A stretch of 64,000 bases of DNA, taken from positions 54,945,276 to 55,009,275 of the forward strand of contig NC_079208.1 of assembly GCF_026745355.1 (NCBI RefSeq), read 5' to 3'. Made by a program: the position numbers and the translations under genes. How positions within the stretch are numbered: the stretch's first letter is position 1; every line of letters starts with the position of its first letter. The DNA comes from Beta vulgaris subsp. vulgaris (Eukaryota; Streptophyta; Magnoliopsida; Caryophyllales; Amaranthaceae). Below the pieces are notes generated by a model. The model was not told the DNA's origin. It did not search any database and saw only the letters and a program-made list of their open reading frames with translations. Shown piece after piece: positions 22,484 to 33,555 of this stretch.

Positions 22484-22740
22484 CTCACTCCGTCCCATAA
22501 TATAGCGCTTATTTTTCTCTTTTTGAGGTCAAACTTTAAAATCTTTGACCAAATATTATCACTAATTTATAAAAATAACATACACATGTAGGATCTTGTT
22601 AAGTTCATCTCAATGTGTATTTTCATAATATCAACTTTTTATATTTTTTTATTAATACAAAATTGAAGGTCAAATGTATCTATATTAGAGATCTTGCAAA
22701 AAGGACTCAAACACTATATTATGAAACGGAAAAACAGAGA
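22484..22740. mobile_element. Stowaway-like MITE
   Basis: The left end is CTCACTCCGTCCCATAATAT then AG. The right end, reverse complemented, is CTCTGTTTTTCCGTTTCATA then ATATAG. The left flank is TA; the right flank is not, so that end is degraded. Confidence 0.6.
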
Positions 22741-22916
22741 AAATAATATATAAATATCAAGAGTTTTTCGTGCAAAATGACAAGTCACTTGTGAGTAGTA
22801 AATAGTGGAATCTCTAAAATGACTAGTCACTTATAGGACATTAGACGGTCCACTTGCATCAAATTGTCCACTTCATTTCTTAAAATTTTCTTTGTTTTCC
22901 CGCCTTTAGAGAAACA

Positions 22917-23133
22917 ATTTATTGAAGATACTTTTTTTTTTTTTTTTGGTAAGAAGAAGCGGCCTGGATCCCGCTTGGGTCCAAATAGGCCAGGCACTTT
23001 GAAAGAGGGGGGATGATAAGGAAAATCTTACTTTTAGAGTGCCTCTAGTGGGGATTATTGAACCCCCACCTTGAGGTTGGAAGACTCTCTCCTTCCCACT
23101 AGATCAAGCCTTGCTTGGTATTTATTGAAGATA
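22917..23133 (-). mobile_element. tRNA-derived SINE with 14-bp TSD
   Basis: The body is 22931-23119. The perfect direct repeat ATTTATTGAAGATA lies at 22917-22930 and 23120-23133. On the minus strand it reads ...TTGATCTAGTGGGAAGGAG (A-box-like), then GGGGGTTCAATAATCCCC (B-box-like), a GTGCCTCTAGTGG-type core, and a poly(A) tail (T run at 22932-22947). It shares the AACCTCAAGGT and CACTAGAGGCAC blocks with the SINE at 28807-29059, so both belong to one family. Confidence 0.9.
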
Positions 23134-23314
23134 TATGGTACTATTCTTTTGGACACAATATTCTTGTTAAATAAAATATTAGTTTCCTGACTCGTTCATA
23201 CTTTATACAGGTTTCCTACTTGTCTAAAAAAACTAGTGTTTAGTATTAGAGATAGCGGTATATGTTATTGAGCGAGAGCAGACTATTTGCCATTGCTCTC
23301 AAATTTCATAACCA

Positions 23315-23892
23315 TCTCCTACTAGAGATGTAAATGGATCGGGTTCGGGGCGGGTGGAGCATCACCCGCATCCATCACCCGCTACCATCCGCACCATCTG
23401 ATCCATCCATCACCCGGAAAAATCACCACCCGAATCCGTCCATCCATTTACTTTCGGGTGAACGGATGGATCGGGTCATAATCGGGTGAAATTACCTCAA
23501 AATAATGCTAACCATAAAATTTCAGAAAAATAAAGTTTCAACCGATAAAACCATAGATCCACAACCACAGTTCAACTTAAGTTCAAAACCACAGTAATTC
23601 GCATACATAAATTAGGAGAATTAGGTTGGGCATTGGGCTTTTAGATTTGGACATTTAGTTGGGCCTTAAGGATTGGACCTAAAAAAGTTTTTTTTTAATA
23701 AACGGGTGATGGGTCGGATTAACGGGTCGGGTGATGGATGAAAATTGTCCACCCGAATCCGATCCATCACCCGCATCCGTTAATCTGTCACCCGTTAACC
23801 ATCCGTTTAGACCGGGTTTTTCACCTGTCCATTAAGACGGATGGACCGGGTGACCGGGTGGTCCACTGGATATTGCCATCTCTATCTCCTAC
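23315..23892. mobile_element. Non-autonomous hAT element, 8-bp TSD
   Basis: The element is 23323-23884 (562 bp), flanked by TCTCCTAC at 23315-23322 and 23885-23892. The terminal 8 bp TAGAGATG are perfectly inverted. Subterminal regions are rich in GGGT(C/G)GGGT and ACCCG(C/A)ATCC motifs in both orientations. TAGRGATG-type ends with an 8-bp TSD fit hAT. It has no transposase. Confidence 0.85.
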
Positions 23893-24172
23893 TCTGTATG
23901 TAGGGATGCGAAACGCAATGCTTGCACTAGCGCCATAGCACCATTAGTAGTTCCGGCTTTAACTTGAGAGTTTAATTGTATAATAATGCGCTTTCAAGTA
24001 TTAACTCTAAGGTATAAGTGGATTGGACTGTATTAGACTTTGTCCAATTCAAATTCAATCTAAAGTTTTTTGGACTCGAGAAAATGAGTCTAAGTACGAT
24101 TCAAATATTTTTTGAGTCCATTCCAGTCCAATCCGATGATTTTTTTTCTTGAGGTTGAATCAAGGTGGAGAA
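23893..24172. other. Flank of the Copia-type element
   Basis: No gene. Its last 12 bases, CAAGGTGGAGAA, equal the polypurine tract that precedes the 3' LTR of the next element (see findings). Confidence 0.6.
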
Positions 24173-24339
24173 TGTTGGGTACATGTCACAAATCCTAAAT
24201 TACTACAAGATATTTTTTCTTATTATATTATTTCCTTGGCCTCCAAGGATTGAAGACCCAATTGGCCTCCAAGGCTTGAAGACCCTTGGCCTCCAAGGAT
24301 GTAATACTTGCTCACCAAGGCCAAGTACCTCATGGAGTA

Positions 24340-25449
24340 TAAGGGTGCGTTCTATTCAACTTATTGGACCTGAACTTATTGGAACCTATCTGAACTGAAC
24401 TTATTTAACCTGAACTGAACTTATTGGAACTTATTAAACCTGATTGGACCTGATTGGACCTGATTCAACTTATTGGACCTGATTGAACCTGATTGGAACT
24501 TATTGGACCTGATTGAACCTGATTGACCTTATTGGACCTTATTGGAACTTATTGACCCTGATTGAAACTTATTAGACCTTATTGGACCTGATTGAAACTT
24601 ATTTGACCTTATTAGACAAAAACATTGACCATGAATAACATAAATATTACCACTAACCTAAATACTACCCCTCAAATTTTTTTTTGGAATAATAATTATT
24701 ATAATTCGTCCTTTAAAAAATAATGATTATTAATTATCTCTTATGATAATTAATTTAACAAAAAAATTACTATTTATATATTTGCCTATACATAACTATA
24801 ATTATAATAATTATTATTATTATTGTTAACCTTAATTATTTTTACCATGATTATAATATTATTCAATAGCAATATGAGTAGTCAAATAATAGACAATAAT
24901 ACAAGTATAATACTATACATTGTGGTACTTTAATAAAAAAATTCTAATAATAACATAATCAGCTAATAGTAATATGAATAATAAAATAATAGACAATACA
25001 AATAAATAATAAAATAATAGACATAATACAAATAAATAATAAAATAATAGACACTAATACAAGTATAATACTATATAATCATTGTGGTACTTTAATTAAA
25101 ATTCTAATGATAACATAATCCGCTAATAGTGATATGAAATTATGAATAACAAAATAGTGGACAATAATACAAATGTTTATTAAACATTGACTATTTGGAC
25201 CTTATTGGATCTTATTAGACCTGATTGGAACTTATTGGACCTTATTAGACCTGATTGGAACTTATTGCACCTGATTGGAACTTATTGCATCTGACTGGAA
25301 CTTATTGCACCCGATTGGAACTTATTGGACCTTATTGGAACTTATTGCACTTATTAGACCTTATTGCAACTTATCAGAACTTATCTGAACTTATCTGAAC
25401 TTATTGGACCTGAAACTTAATTTTTTAAGTTGAACAGAACGCACCCTAA
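24340..25449. mobile_element. Nested Harbinger-type (Tourist-like) element in the 5' LTR
   Basis: The element is 24343-25446 (1,104 bp) with TIRs GGGTGCGTTCTATTCAACTT and GGGTGCGTTCTGTTCAACTT (reverse complement). TAA flanks both sides. The 3' LTR keeps the empty site GTATAAATACCCCC, which proves the insertion and its TAA duplication. The inside has direct arrays of (TTATTGGACCTGATTGGAAC)-like units on both sides of an AT-rich core, which itself contains a duplicated block (about 24890-25010 and 25042-25165). It has no ORF. Confidence 0.9.
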
Positions 25450-25784
25450 ATACCCCCTATGCTCCCCTTGTATCCATACACACACACATACGCACAACAT
25501 ACAAGAGCTATATACACAAGACCCATACACATATTAGCTCACATTATATCCAATATTAGTTAGAGAGTCATACCATACTCTTGTTACCCTTCGGGGTTGT
25601 ACTCTCATACCTTTTTTCATATATTGGATAATATTAATGCTCATCGTCCTGGTTTTTTTTTTACCTCTTTTGAGGGTTTTTCCCACGTTAAATTGTGTGT
25701 TTATTTCTAATTATCTTGTCCATCTTTTATCAAATTTTCTCAATCTCTAAATTTGCTTCCGCTTGTGCTCCTAACCCCAACAAG

Positions 25785-25796
25785 TGGTATCAGAGC
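25785..25796 (+). promoter_or_regulatory. Primer-binding site for initiator tRNA-Met
   Basis: TGGTATCAGAGC lies two bases after the 5' LTR end. It is the standard minus-strand priming site of Copia and Cassandra elements. Confidence 0.9.
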
Positions 25797-25832
25797 TAAA
25801 GGTTTTGTTAGAGCGTTTTTTATCTATCTAAG

Positions 25833-26649
25833 ATGTCTTCGGTGACAAAATTTGATATTGAGAAATTTGATGCCAAGATTAGCTTTAGCATTTGGAAAGT
25901 CTAAATGAAGGCCGTTCTCACTCAGAGCGGATTAAAAAAGGTGTTAGATGGTAAATCGAAAAAACCATCTAATATGACCGATGAGCAATGGGAAGAGTTA
26001 GATGAGAAAGCCTTGTCAGCTCTTTAACTTTGTTTATCCAAGGAGGTGCTTCGTGAAGTCATTCACGAGGCGTCAGTGTCAAGTTTATGGTTGAAGCTTG
26101 ACTCATTATTATACATGACCAAGAGTCTTGCAAATAAATTGCGCCTCAAAGAACGTTTGTACACAATTCGCATGTCAGAAGGTACTCCTATCCAAACTCA
26201 TCTTAATGAGTTTACTTCTATTTTGATTGATCTTGAACATTTAGATATCAAAATTGATGATGAAGATAAAGCAGTTTTGTTGGTTGTTTCACTACCTAAA
26301 TCTTTTAAACACTTCAAGGAAATCATGCTTTATGGCAACAATGTCATATGAGGATGTTAAATCTAATCTCCTGTCAAAGGAAAAATATGACCTTGAAAGT
26401 GAGGACAAATCTTGTGAAGGTTTGTATGTTGTGGGTAGTACTTCAGGTACCAATTACCAGTCCAGATCAAAGGGACATAATTCCAACATTTCCTGCAAAT
26501 ATTGTAAGAAGCATGGGAGCGATGTTTCCGATTGTTATAAATTAAAGAGAAAGCTCGAAAGAGAAGAAAATGAAAAGAAGAAGGAAACAACCGAAGTTAA
26601 CATTGTTGATTCAGATTCTGAAGTTGTTCTTTTGGCTACTTCGTTGTAG
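25833..26649 (+). pseudogene. Copia gag with degraded zinc knuckle
   Basis: The reading starts MSSVTKFDIEKFDAKISFSI at 25833. It has a stop after FSIWKV, another after LSAL, and a frame change near 26350, so it is not translatable as a whole. The middle, LWLKLDSLLYMTKSLANKLR, with TIRMSEGTPIQTHLNEFTSI and VSLPKSFKHFKEIMLYG, is the UBN2/gag helical domain of Ty1-copia elements. The zinc knuckle near 26490 reads CKYCKKHGSDVSDC, in which the usual spacing CX2CX4HX4C is altered. The C-terminus is Lys/Glu-rich. Confidence 0.85.
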
Positions 26650-27136
26650 AAGTAGAAATTCACATTGGGTGCTTGATTCTGGTTTTGCTTACCATATTTG
26701 TTTTCAACAAGATTTCTTTGTCGATTATCACTCGATAAAGAATGATTTTGTTTTTATGGGCAATGGTTCTCATTGCAAAAGTTATGGAGTAGGCTCTGTT
26801 TCGATCAAGACACATGATGGGAAAATTAGAACATTATCTAATGTTCGACATGTTCCCGACTTGAAGCAGAATCTTATCTCAATGGGCACTCTTGATTTTA
26901 AGGGGTGCGTATTTTCGGCTCAAGGTGGAGTATTCAAAGTCTCTAAAGGTGCTCATGATATTATGAAGACCATTAAACATAGAAATCTCTATGTGTTTCA
27001 AGGTTCTTCAATTCCAGCTTCATCATACCAAACTCCAATTTGGCGTTTGTGTCCACGTCAAATGAGTTCAAGCATGTCACTTTCTATTCCTAAACTCGAA
27101 GATCATTCAAGTTTAGTGGGTGACACATCTGTCTAA
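26650..27136 (+). pseudogene. Copia protease / gag-pre-integrase remnant
   Basis: The segment NSHWVLDSGFAYHICFQQDF carries the DSG aspartic-protease signature with a following HI..... It is followed by VRHVPDLKQNLISMGTLDFK and GVFKVSKG, the usual pre-integrase stretch. The sequence then jumps to a Ser-rich tail (PKLEDHSSLVGDTSV, stop at about 27134-27136) and the purine tract, so all of integrase, RT and RNase H are gone by internal deletion. Confidence 0.85.
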
Positions 27137-27702
27137 TACCCTTCGGGGTTCATATGACGAGTACACATTTACAGAATTTGTGCCAAGGTGGAGAATGTTG
27201 GGTACATGCCACAAATCCTAAATTACTACAAGATATTTTTTCTTATTATTATATTATTTCCTTGGCCTCCAAGGATTGAAGACCTTTGGCCTCCAAGGCT
27301 TGGAGACCCTTGGCCTCCAAGGATGTAATACTTGCTCACCAAGGCCAAGTACCTCTTGTAGTATAAATACCCCCTATGCTCTCCTTGTATCCATACACAC
27401 ACACATACACACAACACACAAGAACTATATACACAATATCCATACACATATTAGCTCACATTAGATCCAATATTAGTTAGAGAGTCATACCATACTCTTG
27501 TTACCTTTCGGGGTTGTACTCTCATACCTTTTTTCATATATTGGATAATATTAGTGCTTGTCATCGTGGTTTTTTTTTTTACCTCTTTTGAGGGTTTTTC
27601 CCACGTTAAATTGTGTGTGTTTATTTCTACTTATCTTGTCCATCTTTTATCCAATTTTCTCAATCTCTAAATTTGCTTCCGCTTGCGCTCCTAACTCCAA
27701 CA

Positions 27703-28806
27703 CAAAGTAGTTTTTAAAATGTTTCAAATTCAAGGTTAACCAAGTCCATAATTCTAAAGGTAGCTCAGCGTGTGAAGCTCCACTTCACACACAGATGCAC
27801 TGATGCACTGATGCACAGTGCAGTGTGCACGAAAGACATATTATTCATGCTTTAACTGCTGGGTGCACCAATCTTTCTGCATGCATGCATGCAATAAATT
27901 GCTCGCATCGCCTGAAAATCATGCACAAGAAAGGAATCACTTCGTAACTTGTTAAAAAATAGAAAGATTTCATCCTTTTTAAAACATTGGAATTTTTTTA
28001 ATTATAGTAAAGGGAAACATTGTCTCACGCCAAAAGGAGAAAAATTAAGGCAAACATATAGCAATCCTTATAAGTTACATAAGATATGACCATGAAAAAA
28101 AAAAGTGAGAGAGGAAAGATAAAAAGCGTAGAGTCAGTAGAAAAGATATGGCTGTAATGATATTAATATAGGTGCATTCATTCTTGAAGTCTTAACGCTT
28201 TCAAGCACCTTTTTAAAAATTTATGCAAATAAGATCTTTTTTTGAATTGAATCGAGTTGAATCGAATCAAATTAAATAAAAACGATAAAAAGAAATTAAT
28301 TCAACTGAATTGAATTGAACTAAATTAGAAATAAATCTAAAAAAATAGAACCTAGCTAATCTAAAGTCTTTGGTAAAATAATACTACTATTAAAGTTGGA
28401 GGGAATTCCACTAGTGATGACACTGACTGGATAAAACGTTATCCTAACTTATCAAGAAGCTAATCCTACTCTAGTCTCTATAGTACTATACAGTAGACCT
28501 ATATCATATAGAAAATGACTTAAAAAGTAATGATAATGATGAATAATATTGTTTTTTATTTATTAGGTGAATTAAATGTTAAATAGTCATGTGATTGATT
28601 AGCGATGTGCCGATGTATGCGTTATAGTATCTTTCTAAATTAGTGTATAATACGATACATGGTAGGCTGGTACCTGGAACTGTCTTGTACATAGCTCTTC
28701 CATTTGAGAGCTAGTCAGTCTTCTACTTCATTACTAGATTGAAAATATATTGTCGTTTACCTTAACTTTTCTATTCCAACTGTCAAATTAAACAAATTAT
28801 TCTATG
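27703..28806. other. AT-rich intergenic stretch
   Basis: This contains a short tandem GATGCACT array near 27795-27820 and GCATGCATGCATGCA near 27880. No gene is visible. Confidence 0.5.
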
Positions 28807-29059
28807 TAAATGAGTGCATAGTTTTTTTTTTTATATATAATTAAGATAAGGAAAAGACCCCCTAACCAAATCGAAACCTCGCTCAAGTTAATCCGGTTCG
28901 GGTTTGTAAGCAAGACCCATTGGGAGTAGGGAGAATGGTAGGGGGAAATTTCCACCCCAAAGTGCCTCTAGTGGAATTTGATCCCACAACCTCAAGGTTG
29001 TACAATACAAACCAAACCACTAAACCAAGTAAATATTACTTGATAAATGAGTGCATAGT
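28807..29059 (-). mobile_element. tRNA-derived SINE with 16-bp TSD
   Basis: The body is 28823-29043. The perfect direct repeat TAAATGAGTGCATAGT lies at 28807-28822 and 29044-29059. On the minus strand: ACTTGGTTTAGTGGTTTGG (A-box-like), GTGGGATCAAATTCCACT (B-box-like), AGAGGCACTTTGGGG, a pyrimidine-rich tail, and a poly(A) end. It is the same family as the 22917-23133 copy. Confidence 0.9.
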
Positions 29060-29569
29060 AGCACTTCCTAAAAGAAGTTATTAGGTACATCCGTACATAA
29101 TAACGTACTCGAAAATAATGAAGGTGCAACAGATCAAGAACGGATGGCTTCAAAGTAGCTACCATCGTATCGTCATCTATTTTGCTAGCGCGCTAGATCT
29201 TATTAGTTAGCTTATTTTCAAGGTTATTTCATTTGGATATTTTTATTAATTAGACTTAACTACGATACAATTTGCAATTGTGTTTATAGAAAAATACATA
29301 TATGGCTAGGATTTTGGTGAATATGCAATATTTGTAGAGATTTTAATTATCTTAGTATATATTTATAATATATTGATCAAAGTTTTTTTTATACCTTAGT
29401 GTGTGTATATATATATTATATTATTACTGTATTATTATATATAATTATTTGTTAATTAATTAATTATGAAAAATGTATCAAAAGAGTCCATACAAAATCT
29501 AGACGCTTTTCCTTGTCAAAAACTTATGACAAATATAAGAATAATTTTCCAGCCAAATTTCTCTCAACA
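29060..29569. other. AT-rich intergenic stretch
   Basis: TATATA-rich DNA. No gene or defined element seen. Confidence 0.5.
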
Positions 29570-30465
29570 CTAAAAAGCGTCGTGACTAATTGTAGTCGAC
29601 AAAAAGCGTCTCGAATTAGGACACTTTAAAGCGTTTATAAATTAATGGAAATTTTGTCAGAAACCACCTTTTAAAAATATTTTTTTGTCACAAACCACCT
29701 TTTAAAATTTTTTGGGTCAAAAACCACCTTTTTGGAATATTTTTTTGCGGGAAGCCACCAGTCGCCGGAATACGAGAGTTGACTTAATTTTTTCCGGCCA
29801 ACTAGCACGTGCAACTCACGTGTAGTAATTAAAAACCCAAAGTAGACCCTCCCACCCAATTCTTCAGCAGCCACATGGCCCACATTCAATGAGCAGCGAA
29901 ACCTAATATCTCCGTTGATGTTTCCATGAGCAGCGAAAATTGCTTTGTTCCTCATCTGCACATTCAATCTCCTTCTTCTATATGCACATCAATCTCCTGC
30001 CATAAACTTCTCAATCAAATTTTCGCACCCTTCTTTAATTCTTTGTCAGAAACTTCTCTAATCAATTATTAACAACACTGAAAAAATTGCAGAGCAATTG
30101 TTCTACAGGTAAGAAAAATTCAGACATCTAACATTAATATTTACTTTTCTTTTTTTAGTATATTTGCATTTGTACTTTGAACTCTGAAAAAGGGTCTTTT
30201 TAAAAAAAAAATTGATATAGTCAAAGGTAGTTCAAAGAGAGCAAACAAAGATATGGGGGGACCAATCTCATAATTGAACAAATTCCCAGGTTAGTATATA
30301 GGTAAAAAAATGATACTATATTAGTTACATTAATGTGTTTGACATATTTTATTGCAATTTGGGAGTGATTACATGAATATATTATGGTTTATCCTTGAAT
30401 TTTGTGCAAAACAGTGACTTAAGTTGTGTTTAATTATTCTGTAATTCAGGATTAAAGGAAATTTT

Positions 30466-33400
30466 ATGGAGAAGATAAACATGAGGTTGTACCATGGTGG
30501 AAAATTTGTTACAACTAACAACAGGACAACCTATGAAACATGTGGGGATAGTGTGAAATCAGGAATATCTTTGCACCATAATGTGGATGAAGTAGCCTAT
30601 TTTGAATTTGTTTACTGGATTAAGGATGAATTAGGCTATGATGATGTTGGTCAAATATGGTTTAGGAAACGTGGATGTAGCCTATATTCTGGAAGAAAAG
30701 AGATTAGGAGTGATGTGGATATTGCTGAATTTTTGCAGTCAAAAGAGAAAGATGGATGGCACCATCTTTATGTTACACATGGGAGGGAATCTAGTGCTGT
30801 CAAAGTGATGGGGGTCCACATGAGAAAGATTCTCAAAATTCTCGACCCTTAAACAACTACCCTCATATCTCATCACAACCAAGAAGAGAGAAACTCCCTA
30901 CTTTTTCTGCCATAAAACAAAAGCCAGGTGTTCAGGAGAGTGAAATAAGAAATGATGATGTTGTGAATCCAAACGAAGATGATGATCAGTTGGGGATCGA
31001 TTATGAGGACCCAGATGTGTTTTTGAGTGATGAGGACTATGAAGATAAGAGTCCTGATGACATTTTTGCAGAGCATGTTGATTTTGATATCACAAAAAGA
31101 GTGACTAGGAGCTTGGGGGGTGGACTTGGTGAACCTTTGGAAGATGAGTATGCTGATGAAGAAACTGGTGGACATGGCTTTAAGAGTGATGAAGAGTTAA
31201 ATGACAGTGATGATGAATTGGTGAATGTAGTGGGATCTGATGATGAGGGAACCTAATTATCCCATTTTTAACCCTGATGTTGATTTCAAGCATAAGGTAG
31301 ATTTTTCAGTGGGCTTGAAGTTTCCCTCTAGCAAGATTTTTAGGAAAGCTTTAGTACATCATGCTCTCGACAACGGTTATGATTTTTACTACTTGCACAA
31401 CACAAGTAGGAGGATCTCGGTGTATTGTGCAAAAAGGTGTGGTTGTCCTTGGTCTCATGCTAGGATTAGTAGTTGCACATGTAAGCAAAAAAGAAAATGC
31501 AGATTCAAGATTCATTGTAGGAAAGTGAAAGGTGAAGAAACTTTCCAGATTAAAAGTGCTAGGTTTGACCACATTTGTGGCCATCAACATGTAAATCCGA
31601 AATGCACTTCACAGTACCTAGCTGAGAGATATTTGGAAGATTTCAGAGATGATCCAACAATGAAGATTGAACCATTCATGAAAAGGGCAAGAAGAGAGGT
31701 TCAGTGTGAGATTGGTTACTACAAAGCCTATTATGCTAAGGTTAGGGCATTAAGGATGATTTTTGGAGATGCGTCTACTGAATACAAGAGAGTGTGGGAC
31801 TATGCTTTGGCAATTAGAACTTACTACATAGGTTCTACTGCAGTTGTGAAAGTGGATGGCATAGATAATCCTCACCCTCAATTTCAAAGACTATACATCT
31901 GCCTGCAGCCGTGCAAAGAAGGGTTTTTGGCTGGTTGTAGACCCATTTTGGGGATTGATGGGGCACATCTAAGGGGTCCATACCCAGGGATACTCTTAAC
32001 TGCAGTTGGAAAAGATGGAAATAACAATATTTTTCCGGTTGCTTGGGCTATAGTTGAAACAGAAAACTCTGAAACATGGACTTGGTTTTTGGATCTCCTT
32101 GTGAAGGACATTGATTCAGTTGCTAATTCTGTCACATGGGTGCATGAAAAGGAGGATGATGTTGTGACCTACATGTCAGATAGACAGAAGGTATCATATC
32201 CCCTTTTTCGCAATATTTTCATGCTTGAGATTTGCTTTTTAATGCATTAACCTATATGCTTGTTCCAGGGTTTGCTAGATGCTTTTAGAGTTGTTGTACC
32301 AAATGCAGAAATTAGGTTTTGCTGTCGACATATTTGGGCCAATTTTAGGAACAAATTTCCTGGAGAAGTATACAGAGAACACTTCTGCTGGAAAGCAGCA
32401 AGAAGTTCGACAAAGGTAGTGGTTTAATTTAATGGATGTGAGTTTGTTGTGTTTAGTTGGTTTTATGTGCATAAATAAAGCTAAGGCATTCAACTTCTCT
32501 ATTACAGCATCACTTTATGCAACACATGGAAGAGATTAAGAAGTTAAATGTTGAGGCATACAACTACCTTCAAGCCATACCAGTACGTAATTGGTCAAGA
32601 CATGCTTTTGGCACTTCTTCGAAAAGTGGTATGTTGCTTAACAATTGTTGTGAGAGCTTTAACAATGTCCTTAGGGAAGCTAGAACCAAACCTATTTTGT
32701 CATTGATGGAGTGGATTAATAATTAATAGGTGTTGTGCAAAGAGGGAGGGATTGAAAGATTTTGATGGTAATATTATGCCCTCTGTTACAAAGATGATTC
32801 AAAATGGTTTGAAGTTGGTAAGTTCATTGAGAATCATGCAAGCTGATTTACATGAGTTTGAGGTGGATGATGAGGGGGATACTTTTGTGGTAAACCTAAA
32901 GTCAAGGCAATGTGGGTGTTATAGGTGGAACCTAATCGGAATACCATGTACACATGCACTTGGATGCATAGTGAAGAGGAGATTAGACTATGAGGATTTT
33001 GTTCACCCAGCCTATCATGTGACTACCTATGCTGCCACTTATGCCCCCACCTTTAGAGCTATGCCAGGACAAGCTCAATGGGAGAAAACACCATATCCTG
33101 AGCCACTTCCACCACTTTACAGGAAGATGCCTGGAAGACCAAGCAAGAAGAAGAGAGTGAAAGAACAAGGAGAAGATGAGGAGAGAAAGAGCAAACTGGT
33201 TAAGAGGCCAAGAAAACAGAATTGTTGCTCCAAGTGTGGGGATGTTGGGCATTACAAAAACAAGTGCTTTAATATGGCTTTGGATCCTGCACCTAACAAC
33301 GTTGGTGGGAGGCCTAGAACCAAGGCAACACCACCTGCTAAGGCTACAGCACCACCAGCCAAGGCTGTAACATCAGCTAAGGCCCCAACACCAGTAGCAA

Positions 33401-33555
33401 CTAAGGCTACCAGGGCACCAACATCCAAGCATAAAGCAGCAGCGAAGGCTACCAGGCCAGCCAAGTTAGCAACAACATCAAATGGAACAAGGGCCAGAGC
33501 AATCACTAGCAACCATGTCATGTCATCTCAAACTTCTCAAGTCACACAAGAGTAG
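30466..33555 (+). pseudogene. MURA-type MULE transposase, frameshifted
   Basis: The start at 30466 (MEKINMRLYHGG) opens a PB1-like N-terminal domain. The frame changes near 30805 and 31240, and an indel with a stop interrupts near 32720. Between them: an acidic linker, the MuDR-type zinc-binding region (YCAKRCGCPW...KCRFKIHCRK), and the MULE catalytic domain. Its first Asp is in LGIDGAHLRGPYPG, the second in MSDRQK|GLLDA (split by an intron), then CCRHIWANFRNKF, and the Glu in NNCCESFNNVL. Introns fit at 32191-32268 and 32416-32507, with matching phases. A SWIM zinc finger (CGCYRWNLIGIPCTH), a CCHC knuckle (CSKCGDVGHYKNKC) and an Ala/Thr/Lys-rich tail complete it, ending at 33555. The catalytic residues survive, but three frame breaks suggest it is dead. 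Confidence 0.9.

Larger units (their letters stand above)
24173..27702 (+). mobile_element. Copia-type LTR element with gag and protease only
   Basis: The 5' LTR is 24173-25782 (about 500 bp once the nested element is removed) and the 3' LTR is 27196-27702 (507 bp). Both run TGTTGGGTAC...CCAACA. The primer-binding site TGGTATCAGAGC (initiator tRNA-Met) lies at 25785-25796 and the purine tract AAGGTGGAGAA at about 27185-27195. Only 1.4 kb lies between the LTRs and it holds gag and the start of protease. Integrase, reverse transcriptase and RNase H are absent. No 5-bp TSD is visible. Confidence 0.9.

Noticed and set aside
24355..25430. Repeated TTATTGGACCTGATT units as a possible CRISPR array
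   Set aside because: The units are degenerate, without unique spacers, in a eukaryotic transposon.
33252..33521. Hydrophobic Ala/Val/Leu-rich minus-strand frame
   Set aside because: It is the reverse of the Ala/Thr-rich tail of the MULE transposase, not a membrane protein.
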